From CAMLIZ01 sp040758375 (GTDB taxonomy: Bacteria; Pseudomonadota; Gammaproteobacteria; Burkholderiales; Burkholderiaceae_C), in contig JBFLWE010000020.1 in assembly GCA_040758375.1 (NCBI GenBank), positions 5,482 to 69,481 of the forward strand: DNA of 64,000 nt, written 5' to 3'. A program made the position numbers and the translations under genes. The notes below the pieces were generated by a model that was not told where the DNA came from, did no database searches, and saw only the letters and a list, made by a program, of their open reading frames with translations. Positions 43,790 through 52,559 of this stretch are shown here, one piece after another. Each line of letters opens with the position of its first letter. Positions within the stretch are counted from its first letter, which is position 1.

Positions 43790-44379
43790 TGGCCGGCGCA
43801 GCGCTGAAACCGGTGTTGCAGTTCCCCCCCGATCTGCTGCTCAAGGCGCAGGGCGCCGGACTGGGCATGAAGGCGGCGATCTTCGACGTGGATGGCGTGC
43901 TGACCGACGGCCGCATCTACGTGAACGAGAGCGGCGAGCCCTTCAAGGCGTTCAACACGCTCGACGGCCACGGCCTGAAGCTGCTGGCCAAGGGCGGCAT
44001 CGTGCCGGTGGTGATCACCGGCCGCGACTCGCCCGGCGTGCGGCGGCGCATGGCCGAGCTGGGACTGGCGGAGGCCCATTTCGGCGTGCACGACAAGCTG
44101 GCGCTGGCCACCTCGCTGCTCGCGCGGCTGGGCATCGGCTGGGACACGCTGGCGGTGATCGGCGACGACTGGCCCGACCTGCCGCTGATGCAGCGTGCGG
44201 CATTTGCTTGTGCGCCCGCCAATGCGCACGCCGAGGTGAAGGCGGCGGCGCACCATGTCACCGCCGCGGCCGGCGGCGCCGGCGCGGCGCGCGAGTTCTG
44301 CGACCTGCTGCTGATGGCCAGCGGCCGCTACGCCGAGCTGCTGCACGGCCACCTGACCACCCTGGACACCAACGTCTGA
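43789..44379 (+). CDS. kdsC: KDO 8-phosphate phosphatase
   Basis: A 196-residue HAD-family phosphatase. The nucleophile motif is IFDVDGVLTDGRIY (DxDG form), motif II is VITGRDS and motif IV is VIGDDWPDLPLM. It removes phosphate from KDO-8-P to give free KDO. Length and lack of a cap domain fit KdsC (C0 type). It lies between kdsD and lptC, the usual order. Confidence 0.95.
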   Translation: MAGAALKPVLQFPPDLLLKAQGAGLGMKAAIFDVDGVLTDGRIYVNESGEPFKAFNTLDGHGLKLLAKGGIVPVVITGRDSPGVRRRMAELGLAEAHFGVHDKLALATSLLARLGIGWDTLAVIGDDWPDLPLMQRAAFACAPANAHAEVKAAAHHVTAAAGGAGAAREFCDLLLMASGRYAELLHGHLTTLDTNV

Positions 44380-44386
44380 GCCTGCG

Positions 44387-45028
44387 GTGATCCTGCCTGC
44401 ACCCGCTTCCGGCTCCGCAGTGCACGTGCCCTGGTCCTGGCGTGTGCGCGAGCTGGTCTCGGCCTACCTGCCGCTGCTGCTGATGCTGCTGCTGGCCCTG
44501 GCCACCTGGTGGCTGGTGAAGAACACGCCCAAGCCGGAGGAGCCGCGCGGGCCGGTGGTGCCGCGCCACGAGCCGGACTACACCATGCAGCGCTTCGCCG
44601 TGCAGCGCTTCGCGCCCGACGGCCGGCTGCGCGTGCGTATCGAAGGCGAGCAGCTGCGCCACTACCCCGACACCGACACGGTGGAGATCGACACCGTGCG
44701 CGTGCACGCCGTGGGCGAGGACGGGCGCATCACCGAAGCCACCGCGCGCCAGGCGCTGGCCAACGGCGACGCGAGCGAGGTACAGCTGCTGGGCGGCGCC
44801 CAGGTGAGCAGCCGCCTGGCCGAGCAAGTGCCGATCGAGTTCGAAGGCGAGTTCCTGCATGCATTCCTGCAGACCGAGCGTTTGCGCTCGCATCTGCCGG
44901 TGCAGGTGCGGCAAGGGGCCAACACCGTGCGGGCGCAAGGCCTGGACTACGACAACCTCACGCGCGTGGTGCGGCTGCAAGGGCCGGTGCAGGCGCGCTT
45001 TGCGCCGGCCGAGCGGCGCGGGAGATGA
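44387..45028 (+). CDS. lptC: LPS export protein LptC
   Basis: A 213-residue LptC-type protein. One N-terminal membrane helix (LPLLLMLLLALATWWLV, about residues 28-45) precedes a periplasmic beta-jellyroll domain. The sequence YTMQRFAVQRFAPDGRLRVRIEGEQLRHYPDTDTVEI is typical of betaproteobacterial LptC. LptC links the LptBFG extractor to LptA. GTG 44387 is the start; kdsC ends 7 bases before. lptA and lptB, which often follow, are not present here. Confidence 0.9.
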   Translation: MILPAPASGSAVHVPWSWRVRELVSAYLPLLLMLLLALATWWLVKNTPKPEEPRGPVVPRHEPDYTMQRFAVQRFAPDGRLRVRIEGEQLRHYPDTDTVEIDTVRVHAVGEDGRITEATARQALANGDASEVQLLGGAQVSSRLAEQVPIEFEGEFLHAFLQTERLRSHLPVQVRQGANTVRAQGLDYDNLTRVVRLQGPVQARFAPAERRGR

Positions 45029-45035
45029 CCACCCC

Positions 45036-45836
45036 ATGACGGATGCTGCCGCTCCGCTCGTCTTCATCACCGGCGCGTCCAGCGGCATCGGCCAGGCGCT
45101 GGCCGAGCGCTTCTATGCCGCCGGCTGGCGCCTGGCCCTGGTGGCGCGGCGCGAGGCCGAACTGCGGGCCTGGGTGGTGGCGCGCGGGCTAGACCCGGCC
45201 CGGGTGGCCGTTTATGCGGCCGACGTGCGCGACGTGGCCTCGATCACCGGTGCAGGCCGTGCCTGCCTCGAGCGGCAAGGCCTGCCCGAAGCGGTGATCG
45301 CCAACGCCGGCATCAGCATTGGCATGGACACCGCCGAAGCTGCCGACTTGGAGGTGATGCGTGCCACCTTCGAAACCAACAACCTCGGCATGGCGGCCAC
45401 GTTCCAGCCTTTCGTGCGCGCGATGTGCGAGCGGCGCTCCGGGCGCCTGGTCGGCATCGGCAGCGTGGCAGGCATCCGGGGCCTGCCCGGGCACGGCGCC
45501 TACTGCGCCAGCAAAGCGGGGGTGATCAGTTATTGCGAAAGCCTGCGCGGCGAATGCCGGCCCTTCGGGGTGAAGGTGGTCACCATCTCCCCTGGCTACA
45601 TCGATACGCCGCTCACGCGGCACAACCGCTATTCGATGCCCTTCCTGATGAGCCCGCAGGCGTTTGCCGAACGCGCCTTTCTGGCCATCGAGGCCGGCGT
45701 GAGCTATCGCGTGATTCCTTGGCAAATGGGCGTGGCGGCAAAACTCATGCGCATGTTGCCCAATTTCCTGTTTGACCGTTTGTTGGCCGGACGTCCTCGC
45801 AAGAGAAGGCAGGAAAACTTTGCGGACAAAAAGTAA
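45036..45836 (+). CDS. Short-chain dehydrogenase/reductase
   Basis: A 266-residue SDR. The cofactor motif is ITGASSGIGQALAERF, the NAGIS motif is IANAGISIGM, the catalytic Ser is in GIGSVAGIRG, and Tyr-Lys are in YCASKAGV. An Asn in FETNNLGM is also typical. The C-terminus is basic (RPRKRRQENFADKK) with a hydrophobic stretch before it, so it may be attached to the membrane. It follows lptC by 7 bases and precedes a strong terminator, ending the operon. Substrate is unknown. Confidence 0.9.
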   Translation: MTDAAAPLVFITGASSGIGQALAERFYAAGWRLALVARREAELRAWVVARGLDPARVAVYAADVRDVASITGAGRACLERQGLPEAVIANAGISIGMDTAEAADLEVMRATFETNNLGMAATFQPFVRAMCERRSGRLVGIGSVAGIRGLPGHGAYCASKAGVISYCESLRGECRPFGVKVVTISPGYIDTPLTRHNRYSMPFLMSPQAFAERAFLAIEAGVSYRVIPWQMGVAAKLMRMLPNFLFDRLLAGRPRKRRQENFADKK

Positions 45837-45861
45837 AAGGCGGTGGGTTTGCCACCGCCTT
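45837..45861. terminator. Bidirectional terminator between SDR and RNA-binding gene
   Basis: AAGGCGGTGG (45837-45846) and CCACCGCCTT (45852-45861) form a perfect 10-bp stem with a 5-base loop. A-rich sequence precedes and T/G follows, so it can work in both directions for the two convergent genes. Confidence 0.8.
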
Positions 45862-45899
45862 GTTCAAACCGGGGCCTGCAGCGGTCCCGATGTAATCAT

Positions 45900-46331
45900 T
45901 CAGTAACCGCCGCGGCCACCGCCGCCGCCATTGCGGCCGCCGCTGCCGTAGGGGCTGCGGCCGCCGCCGCCGCCGAAACCACCGCCGCCGCCGCCACCGC
46001 CACCGCCACGGCCGCCGTAGCCGCCGCCACCACCGCCGCCGTAGCTGCCGCGGAAGCCGCCGCCACCACCGCCCGGACGCTCTTCACGCGGACGCGCTTC
46101 GTTGACCACGATGCTGCGGCCTTCGAGGGCCTGGCCGTTCATGCCGTTGATCGCGGCTTGTGCCTCGGCGTCGGAGCCCATCTCGACGAAGCCGAAGCCC
46201 TTGGAGCGGCCGGTGTCGCGGTCCATCATGACCTTGGCGGAGGTCACGGAACCAAACTGCGAAAACGCCTGATGCAGAGAGTCGTCACGCACGCTGTAGG
46301 CAAGATTGCCGACGTATAGCTTGTTTCCCAT
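45900..46331 (-). CDS. Glycine-rich RNA-binding (RRM) protein
   Basis: A 143-residue protein with one RRM (residues 1-80: KLYVGNLAYSVRDDSLHQAF is RNP2, SKGFGFVEM is RNP1). The rest is a low-complexity tail of glycine with scattered Arg, Tyr and Ser (RGSYGGGGGGGYGGRGGGG). Such proteins in cyanobacteria and betaproteobacteria are often cold-induced and bind RNA. A long 5' leader of about 100 bases upstream may carry the control. The G-rich DNA on the coding strand makes the opposite strand look like a run of Ala codons. Confidence 0.93.
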   Translation of the reverse strand: MGNKLYVGNLAYSVRDDSLHQAFSQFGSVTSAKVMMDRDTGRSKGFGFVEMGSDAEAQAAINGMNGQALEGRSIVVNEARPREERPGGGGGGFRGSYGGGGGGGYGGRGGGGGGGGGGFGGGGGRSPYGSGGRNGGGGGRGGY

Positions 46332-46545
46332 GGGGAAGCCCTTTCAATCACTCAAACTCAAAAAACCATGTGGAGCTTCAACCCAGCGTGAACCATTCAG
46401 CGAAGGCGCCGCTTCCAGACATAGGAAGGCGATTATCTAGGCAATTTCCGGGGGGAAGTAAAGCTGTTTCGGCCAAAGTGTTGTTTTGGCAGACCTGGGA
46501 CAAACCCTCGGGCTTCGTCCAGGGCGCTCCGTATCATCGCTGCCC

Positions 46546-47484
46546 GTGAACCCTCCGGCCGACGAACGTCCCCTGCACGCCCTGAATCGGGTGCTCGAAA
46601 GCCTGGAAGCGGTGCGCAATGGGCGGGCCTTGTACGTGCTGCTCGCGAGTTTTGCGCTCGGCGGGTTGTTGCTCGCGATGGCGCGCGCGGCGCTGCTGCG
46701 TGGCGCGCCGGCCTGGGGCGTGCTCGACGCCGGGCTGGCGCTCACGGTCGCCTTCTACGGCGGCAACGCCGCCGGCCTGTTGCTGATGGACCAGGCGCGT
46801 GCGCAGCCCTCGCGCGGCGTGGGCCGTGCGGTGCGCGATGCGCTGGGCGGCGCCCACCGGCTGATCGTCGTGCTGTTGGCGGTGGGCCTGGCCGGGCTGG
46901 TGCTGGTCGCGGCACTGGCGGGCCTGTTGTGGATCTCGCGCGTACCGGTGCTCGGCACCTGGCTGTTCGGGTTGGTGGTGCCGCTGGGCGTGGTGCTGAT
47001 CGGGGCGGCCGTGCTCACCACCACCGCGGTGGTGGGCCCGCTGGCCGCGCCCGCCATCTGGAGCGGGCTGAGCGTGCGTGCGACGCTGGCGTTCCTGCAG
47101 CGGCAGGTGCGGCAGCGTCTGTTCTTCGCGGCGCTGCTCAACGCGGCGGTGGGCCTGCTGGCCGCGGCGGTGGCGGCGCTGGTGAGCTTTGCGGTGCTCA
47201 GTGGGGGCCGGGCGGTGGCGGGCCTGGCGGTGCTGGTCACTGGTGTGGAGCTGCCGCCGCAGCAACTGCTGGCCGGGCTGTTCGGCTTCGGCCTGCGCAC
47301 GCTGGGGCCCTCGGGCGCGGCGGTGGCGCAGAACCCCTATGGCGCGGCCGCGCTGGTGGGCGGTGGGCTGGTGTTCGCATTGGTGCTGGTGCTGCCGGCA
47401 GTGGTGTATTTGCGCGGCACCTGCTCGGTGTTCCTGGCGCTGCAAGAGGCCGACGCGCTGCGCGCCGCGGCGCGCGACGACTGA
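46546..47484 (+). CDS. Predicted multi-pass membrane protein
   Basis: A 312-residue hydrophobic protein, Ala/Gly/Leu-rich, with about six to seven membrane segments (LYVLLASFALGGLLLAMARAA; LIVVLLAVGLAGLVLVAALAG; LFFAALLNAAVGLLAAAVAALVSFAVL; LVFALVLVLPAVVYLRG). I do not recognise a family. GTG 46546 is chosen; an in-frame TTG at 46486 would add residues without a good ribosome site. It lies 13 bases before the MarC-like gene and may be co-transcribed with it. Confidence 0.7.
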   Translation: MNPPADERPLHALNRVLESLEAVRNGRALYVLLASFALGGLLLAMARAALLRGAPAWGVLDAGLALTVAFYGGNAAGLLLMDQARAQPSRGVGRAVRDALGGAHRLIVVLLAVGLAGLVLVAALAGLLWISRVPVLGTWLFGLVVPLGVVLIGAAVLTTTAVVGPLAAPAIWSGLSVRATLAFLQRQVRQRLFFAALLNAAVGLLAAAVAALVSFAVLSGGRAVAGLAVLVTGVELPPQQLLAGLFGFGLRTLGPSGAAVAQNPYGAAALVGGGLVFALVLVLPAVVYLRGTCSVFLALQEADALRAAARDD

Positions 47485-47497
47485 CGAAACGACACGA

Positions 47498-48136
47498 ATG
47501 GACCTGCTCAAGCCCCTGATCGCGCTGCTGGCGATCGTCAACCCGATCGGCGTGGTGCCCTTCTTCCTGCACTTCACGCAGAACTTCACCCCCGAGCAGC
47601 GCAAGCGCACGGTGCGCGTGAGCGCCTTCGCCGCGTTCACCGTGATCGCGGTCAGCGCGCTCGCGGGCCTGAAGATCATCGAGTTCTTCGGCATCTCGAT
47701 CGCCTCTTTCCAGGTGGGCGGCGGGACGCTGCTGCTGATGTCGTCGCTGCACATGCTCAACGCGCAGCAGGCCGAGTCGCGCGAGGACGACGTGCACGAG
47801 GGCCAGGCCAAGGCCGACGCCGGCGACAGCATCGCGGTGGTGCCGCTGACCATCCCGCTGCTCACCGGGCCCGCGACCATCTCCACGATGGTGATCTATG
47901 CCGAGAAGACGCGCAGCGTGTGGGAGCACGGCGTGCTGGTGGGCTATGGCGTGGTGATCGGGCTGGCGACGTTCCTCGCGTTCTCGGCGGCCACGCGCAT
48001 TGCGCGCGTGCTGGGCAGCACCGGCATCAACGTGATGACGCGGCTGATGGGCCTGATCCTGGCGGCGATGGCGGTCGAGCTGCTGGCCGATGGGTTGACC
48101 AAGCTGTTCCCGGTGCTGGCGCAGACCTTCCGCTAG
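47498..48136 (+). CDS. MarC/NAAT-family membrane protein
   Basis: A 212-residue protein with six membrane segments. IVNPIGVVPFFLHFTQNFTPEQRKR and AVVPLTIPLLTGPATISTMV are diagnostic for MarC/YchE/YhgN. Once linked to antibiotic resistance, MarC is now of unknown function; some relatives have been described as amino-acid channels. The start is ATG 47498. The downstream gene is convergent. Confidence 0.92.
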   Translation: MDLLKPLIALLAIVNPIGVVPFFLHFTQNFTPEQRKRTVRVSAFAAFTVIAVSALAGLKIIEFFGISIASFQVGGGTLLLMSSLHMLNAQQAESREDDVHEGQAKADAGDSIAVVPLTIPLLTGPATISTMVIYAEKTRSVWEHGVLVGYGVVIGLATFLAFSAATRIARVLGSTGINVMTRLMGLILAAMAVELLADGLTKLFPVLAQTFR

Positions 48137-48163
48137 GGCGCGCCGCCCGCCGCGGGCGCCATG

Positions 48164-48844
48164 TCACCAGAACTGCCAGTTCCCCGTGCTGACCACCCAT
48201 ATGCCGAGCGAGCCGTTGGTCACGGCATGCGCGGCCACCGGCACCCACAGCTTGCCGGTGCGGATGTACAGCCACGCATAGGCCAGGCCGGCGATCACCG
48301 CGGCCAGCCACAGCGTGTGGGCCAGCATGAAGACGAAGGTCGACAGCACCACCGCCTTCAGCCCCACGCGGCGCGGCTCCACGCCTTCGAACTGCGGCCG
48401 CTCGATCCAGCGCATCAGGAAGGAGCGCCAGAACAGCTCTTCCATCACGGGCACGAGCAGTGCGGCACCGGCCCAGCGCAGCACCACCAGCGGCCAGTCG
48501 ATGCGGCCTTGGGCATCGAGCGGCTGGAATGGCGCGGTCGGGCTGCCCAGCCGCAGCGCGGGCGCGTCGAGCGAGATCCACAGGCCGAACACCACCAGGC
48601 CAACGACGGCGGCCAACGCCAGTTCGCGCGCGTCAGGACGGTTCTGCGCTGCCAGCTCGCCGTATTCATGCCGCCACCACCACAGCAGCGCCCCCACCAC
48701 CGCCACGCCCACGCCGTAGAGCCAGCGCGGATCGAAGCCCCAGGCGCCGTCGGCCGGGGCGGCGCCGCGCAGCGCGAGCAGCAGCATGAACACGGCAAAC
48801 GGCGCAATGCGCACCAGCGCACTGCGGCTCAGCGAAGGCAACAT
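48164..48844 (-). CDS. CPBP-family intramembrane protease
   Basis: A 226-residue membrane protein of the CAAX/CPBP type. Motif 1 is MEELFWRSFLMRWIE (the EExxxR pair). Motif 2 is FVFMLAHTLWLAA (FxxxH). Motif 3 is around AWLYIRTGKLWVPVAAHAVTN. These are the usual metal-ligand residues of glutamic-type intramembrane proteases. Substrate unknown. It is convergent with the MarC-like gene; the next gene, 69 bases upstream, is on the same strand. Confidence 0.88.
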   Translation of the reverse strand: MLPSLSRSALVRIAPFAVFMLLLALRGAAPADGAWGFDPRWLYGVGVAVVGALLWWWRHEYGELAAQNRPDARELALAAVVGLVVFGLWISLDAPALRLGSPTAPFQPLDAQGRIDWPLVVLRWAGAALLVPVMEELFWRSFLMRWIERPQFEGVEPRRVGLKAVVLSTFVFMLAHTLWLAAVIAGLAYAWLYIRTGKLWVPVAAHAVTNGSLGIWVVSTGNWQFW

Positions 48845-48913
48845 CGGGAACGGCGGTGTTGTTGTTCGAGGCGGCGGGCAGTATCGCCGCCGCCTCGTGG
48901 GCTGCCGCCCCCC

Positions 48914-50857
48914 TCAAGCAGAGGGGGTGGCCAGCAGCCGCTGCACGCGCTCGCGCAGGCCCTCGGGCGTGACTTCGGGCGCCGGCACGGCGGGCCCCGC
49001 CACCAGCCCCACGCGGCTGAAAAGGCCGCGGCGGAACGGGCGCACCATCGCCCGGCCCTGCTCCACGCGCGAGAAGAACGAGCCCCACAGGTTCTGCAGC
49101 GCCAGCGGCACCACCGGCACCGGGCGGCGTTCGAGGATCTTCATCACGCCGCCCTTGAACTGCGCCACCTGCCCGTCGCGCGTGATCGCGCCTTCGGGAA
49201 AGATGCCCAGCAGCTCGCCTTCGGCCAGCACGCGGTCCGCGGCTTCGAAAGCGGCGGCATAGGCGGCCGGGTCTTCCTTTTGCGGCGCGATCGGGATGCA
49301 CTTGGCCAGGCGGAACAGCCAGCCCAGCAGCGGGATGCGGAAGATGCGGTGGTCCATCACGAAGCGGATCGGCCGCGGGCTGGCCGCCATCAGCAGCACC
49401 GCATCGACGAAGCTGACGTGGTTGCACACCAGCAGCGCCGCGCCTTCGGTGGGAATGTGCTCTTCGCCGCGCAGGCGGAAGCGGTACACCGTGCGCGTGG
49501 CCACGAAGGCGACGAAGCGCAGCAGGTACTCGGGCACCAGCAGGAAGATGTAGCCGGCCACCACGGCGTTGGCCAGCCCGGTGAACAGGAACACCTGCGG
49601 CACCGTGAAGCCGCTTTTCAGCAGCACGCCGACGATCAGCGCGCTGGCGATCATGAACAGCGCATTGAGGATGTTGTTGGCCGCGATGATGCGCGCCCGG
49701 TGGCTGGCCTGGGCGCGCAGCTGGATCAGCGCATACATCGGCACGCTGTAGATGCCGGCCGACAGCGACAGCAGGAACAGGTCGGCCATCACATGCCAGT
49801 GCGCCGGCTGCGCGACGAAGGCGGCCACGCCCTGCACACCCGAGGGCGGCAGCGCGCGCGACGCAAAGTACAGGTCCACCGCGAACACGCTCATGCCGAT
49901 GGCGCCCAGCGGCACCAGGCCGATCTCGACATGGCGCTTGGACAGCACCTCGCACAGCAGCGAGCCCACGCCGATGCCGACGGAGAACACCACCAGCAGC
50001 AGCGAGGCCACCTGCTCGTCGCCGTGCAGCACCTCCTTGGCGAAGGAGGGAAACTGCGACAGGAACACCGCGCCGAAGAACCACATCCACGAGATGCCCA
50101 GCAGCGAGCGGAACACCACCACGTTGCCGTGCGCGAGCTTCAGGTTGCGCCAGGTTTCGCTGACCGGGTTCCAGTTGATCGCGAGCTGCGGGTCGGTGGA
50201 GGGCGAGCGCGGCACCCATTGCGCCGTGAGGCGGCCGAGCAGGGCCACGGCCAGGCAGCTCACGCCCACGACCTTGGCGCCCAGGCCGGGAATCGCGATC
50301 AGCAGCCCGCCCACCACGTTGCCCAGCAGGATGGCCACGAAGGTGCCCATCTCGATCATGCCGTTGCCGCCGGTGAGCTCGCGCTCGTTCAGGTGCTGCG
50401 GCAGGTAGGCGTATTTCACCGGGCCGAACAGCGTGGAGTGCAGGCCGAGCAGGAAGATGCACGCCAGCATCGCGGGCACGTGGGTGGTGAACAGGCCAAA
50501 GGCCGCCACCGCCATGATGCCCACCTCCAGCCACTTGACCAGCCGCGTCAGCAGTGCCTTGTCGTACTTGTCGGCCAGCTGCCCGCTGGTGGCCGAAAAC
50601 AGCAGGAAGGGCGCGATGAACACCGCGCCGATCACCAGCCCGGCCAGCGTGGGCGGCATCCAACCCACCTGCAGCTGGTAGGTCACCAGCACCGTGAACG
50701 CGAACTTGAACAGGTTGTCGTTGGCCGCGCCGAGGAACTGCGTCCAGAAAAACGGCGCGAAGCGGCGCTGGCCCAGCAGCGCGAACTGGTTGGGGTGGGT
50801 CCCGTGCGGCGGCGCACTTTCGTGCGCGGGCGCGGCGGCCGGCAGCGTGGACGACAT
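48914..50857 (-). CDS. Lysophospholipid transporter fused to acyltransferase (LplT-PlsC type)
   Basis: A 647-residue fusion. Residues 20-420 are an MFS transporter of the LplT kind (FWTQFLGAANDNLFKFAFTVL, GLHSTLFGPVKYAYLPQHL, NVVGGLLI). Residues 440-640 are a PlsC-like acyltransferase with the catalytic motif NHVSFVD (HxxxxD), the second motif FPEGAITRDG and PVVPLAL. Together they could flip lysophospholipids inward and re-acylate them, as LplT-Aas does in enteric bacteria. No AMP-ligase domain is present, so acyl-CoA or acyl-ACP would come from elsewhere. Confidence 0.93.
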   Translation of the reverse strand: MSSTLPAAAPAHESAPPHGTHPNQFALLGQRRFAPFFWTQFLGAANDNLFKFAFTVLVTYQLQVGWMPPTLAGLVIGAVFIAPFLLFSATSGQLADKYDKALLTRLVKWLEVGIMAVAAFGLFTTHVPAMLACIFLLGLHSTLFGPVKYAYLPQHLNERELTGGNGMIEMGTFVAILLGNVVGGLLIAIPGLGAKVVGVSCLAVALLGRLTAQWVPRSPSTDPQLAINWNPVSETWRNLKLAHGNVVVFRSLLGISWMWFFGAVFLSQFPSFAKEVLHGDEQVASLLLVVFSVGIGVGSLLCEVLSKRHVEIGLVPLGAIGMSVFAVDLYFASRALPPSGVQGVAAFVAQPAHWHVMADLFLLSLSAGIYSVPMYALIQLRAQASHRARIIAANNILNALFMIASALIVGVLLKSGFTVPQVFLFTGLANAVVAGYIFLLVPEYLLRFVAFVATRTVYRFRLRGEEHIPTEGAALLVCNHVSFVDAVLLMAASPRPIRFVMDHRIFRIPLLGWLFRLAKCIPIAPQKEDPAAYAAAFEAADRVLAEGELLGIFPEGAITRDGQVAQFKGGVMKILERRPVPVVPLALQNLWGSFFSRVEQGRAMVRPFRRGLFSRVGLVAGPAVPAPEVTPEGLRERVQRLLATPSA

Positions 50858-50890
50858 GCTCTTCTCCTCCGGTCTTGTCGCGGTGGCGCT

Positions 50891-51667
50891 TTATCGCACG
50901 ACCTGCGGCTCGCCCGCGAGCCCGGCGCTGCGCACAAACGCGAACACCGAGTCGACCGTCACGGTGTCGATGCGCCCGGCGAAGCGGCGCTCGTTCGGAT
51001 GGTCGTCGAAGGCCACGTTGGCGGCCGTGAGCCGGGCGCCCAGGCGCTTGAACGTGGGCAGGCGCAAGGTCGTGGGCTGGTAGCCCTTGAAGCGCAGCCA
51101 GGCCTGGGCCTGTGCGCGCGAGCGGGCCGCGTCCTCCAGCGCGAAGGCCAGTGTCTCCAGCGCCCACTGGTTGCTCTGCTGGTAGCGCTGGGCCCAGGGG
51201 TAGGCCACCATGCTGTAGGCCGGCGTGTGCAGCGTGGCCGCGCGCAGGTTGTCGCGCAGCAGCGGCAGCAGCGCCTGCTGCACCGCCGGCTCGGGCACCA
51301 CGAGGGCCGCCTCGTAGCGCCAGGGCTTATCCATGAAGAAGTCGGCCAGGCCCTGCCGGTACAGCGCGGCGTGGTCGGTGCCACAGTGGTTGAGCTTGTG
51401 CACGATGCGCCAGGCGCCGGCCGGCCGCTCGCGGTAGGCATAGCCCAGGTGGGAGTAGCGCAGTCCGTAGGCGCTCAGGTCCTGCCCCGCGCGCGCGATC
51501 AGCACCACCTCGGCGCCGCTGGTGTCCAGCGCCTGGGCGGTGCGGTGCGCGAGGTTCAGCGCCTGCGTGATGTCGGCGGCGCCGGGCTTGTGCGGCTCGC
51601 AGGCCTGGCCGGCGTGCGCCGCCGCGGCCGACAGCAACACGGCGATGGCGAAGACCGGGCGCTTCAT
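50891..51667 (-). CDS. DUF2145 exported protein
   Basis: A 258-residue protein with a signal peptide (RPVFAIAVLLSAAAAHA) then GQACEPHKPGAADITQAL. The body, with VVLIARAGQDLSAYGLRYSHLGYAYR, HKLNHCGTDHAALYRQGLADFF and LETLAFALEDAARSR, fits DUF2145. The conserved Cys, His and Ser residues suggest a papain-like (NlpC/P60-like) fold, but this is inference. It starts within the last codons of the small membrane-protein gene upstream (51664-51667 overlap), so the two genes act together. Confidence 0.85.
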   Translation of the reverse strand: MKRPVFAIAVLLSAAAAHAGQACEPHKPGAADITQALNLAHRTAQALDTSGAEVVLIARAGQDLSAYGLRYSHLGYAYRERPAGAWRIVHKLNHCGTDHAALYRQGLADFFMDKPWRYEAALVVPEPAVQQALLPLLRDNLRAATLHTPAYSMVAYPWAQRYQQSNQWALETLAFALEDAARSRAQAQAWLRFKGYQPTTLRLPTFKRLGARLTAANVAFDDHPNERRFAGRIDTVTVDSVFAFVRSAGLAGEPQVVR

Positions 51668-52095
51668 CGCGTGATCCGTTCGTTGTAGACCAGCGAGGCG
51701 CCGATCTCGTTGGGCACGAAGGCGATCACTTCGCCGGCGGCCGACAGCAGCCAGCCGGTGGACAGCACCGTGCAGGTGACCAGCGCACCGGCGGCGACCG
51801 ACGCCCCGGCCGCGGCGTGCCCGGCAAACTGCAGTACGAAACGCGCACCGTCCGAAGCGCGCTCCAGCACCCACGCCGTGCCTTCCGCGCTGGCCTGCAC
51901 CGTCACCACCGTGAGCGCGACGGTACCCGACAACAGCATCACCGGGCCCGCTACCGACACCGCGACCGGCACGGCCACCGACAGGGCCGAGGCGGCACTG
52001 GCATCCGAAGGCCCGTGGGCCCGTGCCGCCGGCGCGGCCAGCAAGGCGGCGGCCAGCGCGGCGCCGCAGAGTCTCATCGACAGCTTTTTCATCAT
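51664..52095 (-). CDS. Small exported/membrane-associated protein linked to DUF2145
   Basis: A 143-residue protein with a signal peptide (RLCGAALAAALLAAPAARA) and HGPSDASAASALSVAVPVAVSV. Two further hydrophobic stretches follow (VMLLSGTVALTVVTVQA; AAAGASVAAGALVTCTVLSTGWLLSAAGEV). The start is the ATG complementary to 52093-52095 or the next one at 52090-52092, because AAGGAG lies just upstream; an ATG at 52105-52107 is possible. Similar small genes lie next to DUF2145 in related genomes (from memory). No function is known. Confidence 0.65.
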   Translation of the reverse strand: MMKKLSMRLCGAALAAALLAAPAARAHGPSDASAASALSVAVPVAVSVAGPVMLLSGTVALTVVTVQASAEGTAWVLERASDGARFVLQFAGHAAAGASVAAGALVTCTVLSTGWLLSAAGEVIAFVPNEIGASLVYNERITR

Positions 52096-52103
52096 GTGCT
52101 CCT

Positions 52104-52559
52104 TCATTGGGTGGCTTCGACGGCGTCACGGCGACCGGCCAGGCGGGCTTCGAGCAGGTCGGCGTCGTGCGCGTCGCGCAGCGTCTTGGCCAGGGTGAAC
52201 ACGGTGGAGATCAGGAACAGCCACGACACCAGCAGATAGGCCTTCCACACCGGCTGGATGCCCATGCGCCACAGGCCCCAGCCCGTCAGGCCCATCGCGA
52301 AGGCGAAGCCGCACCACACCACCAGGCCCCACATCGGCGTGTCCACGCGGCCGCGCTCGTTGTCGCGCACGTATTTCGACAGCGCGAAGGCGGTGGACAG
52401 GCAGAACACATAGCCCATCACCATGAAGGCGCGGTCGAGGTCGTCGCCCGGCAGCCAGGCCAGCCCGATCGCGCACAGGCTGGCGGCCAGCCCGAAGGAG
52501 ATCCACACCTGGAGCCGCCAGGCCCTGGTGTCGCGCCGAACCGCCGTTGTCGTCTGCAT
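52104..52559 (-). CDS. YiaA/B two-helix domain membrane protein
   Basis: A 151-residue inner-membrane protein. The repeated pattern WRLQVWISFGLAASLCAIGLAWLPGDDLDRAFMVMGYVFCLSTAFALSKYVRDNE is the YiaA/YiaB two-helix signature, and a second half-copy follows (WISx..VFTLAKTLRD). The start is the ATG complementary to 52557-52559; the longer frame would run into the promoter region. The stop is just before the next gene. Members of this family have no assigned function. Confidence 0.85.
   Translation of the reverse strand: MQTTTAVRRDTRAWRLQVWISFGLAASLCAIGLAWLPGDDLDRAFMVMGYVFCLSTAFALSKYVRDNERGRVDTPMWGLVVWCGFAFAMGLTGWGLWRMGIQPVWKAYLLVSWLFLISTVFTLAKTLRDAHDADLLEARLAGRRDAVEATQ

Noticed and set aside
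45896..46087. Alanine-rich open frame opposite the RNA-binding protein
   Set aside because: It is the complement of glycine codons in the low-complexity tail.
48161..51688. Open frame of 1175 codons on the plus strand
   Set aside because: It covers three genes on the other strand and reads as Arg/His/Gln-rich sequence.
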